Notes under the pieces: model-generated
Database searches by the model: none
Told to the model about the DNA's origin: nothing
The model's input: the letters and a program-made list of their open reading frames with translations, nothing else
Shown here: in pieces, positions 42,063-42,670 of the stretch
How positions within the stretch are numbered: the stretch's first letter is position 1
How the letters are laid out: every line of letters begins with the position of its first letter
Translations under genes and position numbers: made by a program
Assembly: GCA_029880245.1 (NCBI GenBank)
Contig: JAOUOR010000008.1
Location: 1 to 42,670, forward strand
Direction: 5' to 3'
Length of the DNA stretch: 42,670 bases
From: Alphaproteobacteria bacterium
Lineage (GTDB): Bacteria > Pseudomonadota > Alphaproteobacteria > Micavibrionales > Micavibrionaceae

Positions 42063-42670
42063 ATGTTGTTGATACAAAAAAAGAAAAGAACGTTTCGTAG
42101 TTTTTTTAAGTGTCTGTTCTTTGCTTTAGTATGTGTTTCACTCACGGGATGTGATCTTGCAAGGAACTACACAAAGCCGGACCGCGCCGCAAATATGGAG
42201 ATACAAGATTATCGTGACGGTTTAGCCGAACGCCTGCCAGAAACAGACAAAGAAAACACTCGTAATAAAGTCGGCATTCCGGAACTCCAGCCATATGTTT
42301 CTACATCTACGGAAAATATAAGTCCCATGCCGCTTGTTTCTGTTTCTGTAAACCAGTCTATTCCCATTAAGGATGTCCTTTTTGAACTTGCTGAGCAGGC
42401 CGAATATGATCTGGAACTTGACCCTAATATAAGCGGGTCAATTATATTTACGGCCCGTAATAAGCCTTTCGATGTTGTGATAGACAGAATTTCAGATATT
42501 GCCGGTTTACGTTATGAGTTTAATAAAGATTTTCTTCGTGTCGAGCTGGATACACCTTATAACAAAGTCTACAAGGTGGATTATTTAAGTTTTATTAGAA
42601 ATAATGAAGGCTCTGTAAGCACTAATGTTTCTGTTGTATCAGGGGATGGTGCTGACACTGGGTCTGCATT
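42063..42670 (+). CDS. type IV pilus/MSHA-like secretin, lipoprotein (3' partial)
   Basis: This outer-membrane secretin subunit continues past the right edge; 202 codons are visible. The protein starts at ATG 42063 with a basic N-terminus, a hydrophobic signal and the lipobox LTGC (cysteine about residue 30). After a polar linker (about 31-85) comes an STN-like secretin short domain, about 92-160. It includes SIPIKDVLFELAEQAEYDLELDPNISG and FDVVIDRISDIAGLRYEF, then YKVDYLSFIRN, which matches the MshL/PilQ type II/III secretin N-domain. A lipoprotein secretin is more like MshL than PilQ. It completes the alignment complex with PilO/PilP-like proteins upstream. Confidence 0.82.
   Translation, partial: MLLIQKKKRTFRSFFKCLFFALVCVSLTGCDLARNYTKPDRAANMEIQDYRDGLAERLPETDKENTRNKVGIPELQPYVSTSTENISPMPLVSVSVNQSIPIKDVLFELAEQAEYDLELDPNISGSIIFTARNKPFDVVIDRISDIAGLRYEFNKDFLRVELDTPYNKVYKVDYLSFIRNNEGSVSTNVSVVSGDGADTGSA

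Noticed and set aside
1-42670. CRISPR arrays, insertion sequences and rRNA genes
   Set aside because: No spaced short repeats, transposase-like proteins, terminal inverted repeats or rRNA signatures were seen on reading both strands.

Overview
The window looks like the chromosome of an AT-rich alphaproteobacterium. This rests on recognisable alphaproteobacterial families: a ubiquinol-cytochrome c chaperone, the DUF177, DUF4167 and RHH_4 small proteins, PhaR, a eukaryote-like type II glutamine synthetase, and short operons of housekeeping genes. A complete type IVa/MSHA-like pilus assembly locus in such an AT-rich alphaproteobacterium recalls the predatory Micavibrio-type lineages, but that placement is inference. 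No insertion sequence, integrase, rRNA operon or CRISPR array was found. No gene-free stretch exceeds about 300 bp.

Layout. 1-6472: cytochrome bc1 chaperone (cut by the left edge), DUF177 protein, recX (minus), ABC-2 permease, hslO and an overlapping lipoprotein, then trkH and an OmpA-type lipoprotein on the minus strand. 6730-9419: a DJ-1/PfpI-like protein without its cysteine, prfB with a classical +1 programmed frameshift, and an exported coiled-coil protein. 9478-13323: a polyhydroxybutyrate locus with phaR (minus) divergent from phaC, phaA and phaB. 13386-18429: cyclic-nucleotide-binding protein, AsmA-like protein, RHH_4 protein, CBS-pair protein, DUF192 protein and tRNA-Pro(UGG).

18467-21649 is the accessory part: five unrecognised minus-strand genes plus a gene remnant, lying between tRNA-Pro and prfA. 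It contains a perfect 54-bp direct repeat that encodes the same C-terminal tail twice, each copy followed by a different small gene. It also contains a long ORF interrupted by a single in-frame TAA. It is the best candidate in the window for an undescribed, possibly toxin/immunity-like, system.

21740-30572: prfA-prmC, DUF4167 protein, clpB, a lipoprotein, a divergent MurC/Mpl-type ligase and type II glutamine synthetase. 30780-42670: the pilus locus in one direction. It holds an assembly ATPase (PilB-like), an inner-membrane platform protein (PilC-like, apparently starting at ATA), a PilM-PilN fusion, PilO-like and PilP-like proteins, an ABC ATPase, a TPR protein, prepilin peptidase, PilT, PilU and a lipoprotein secretin cut by the right edge. 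Together these give extension motor, platform, alignment complex, pilin processing, retraction motors and outer-membrane pore. No pilin gene is in the window.
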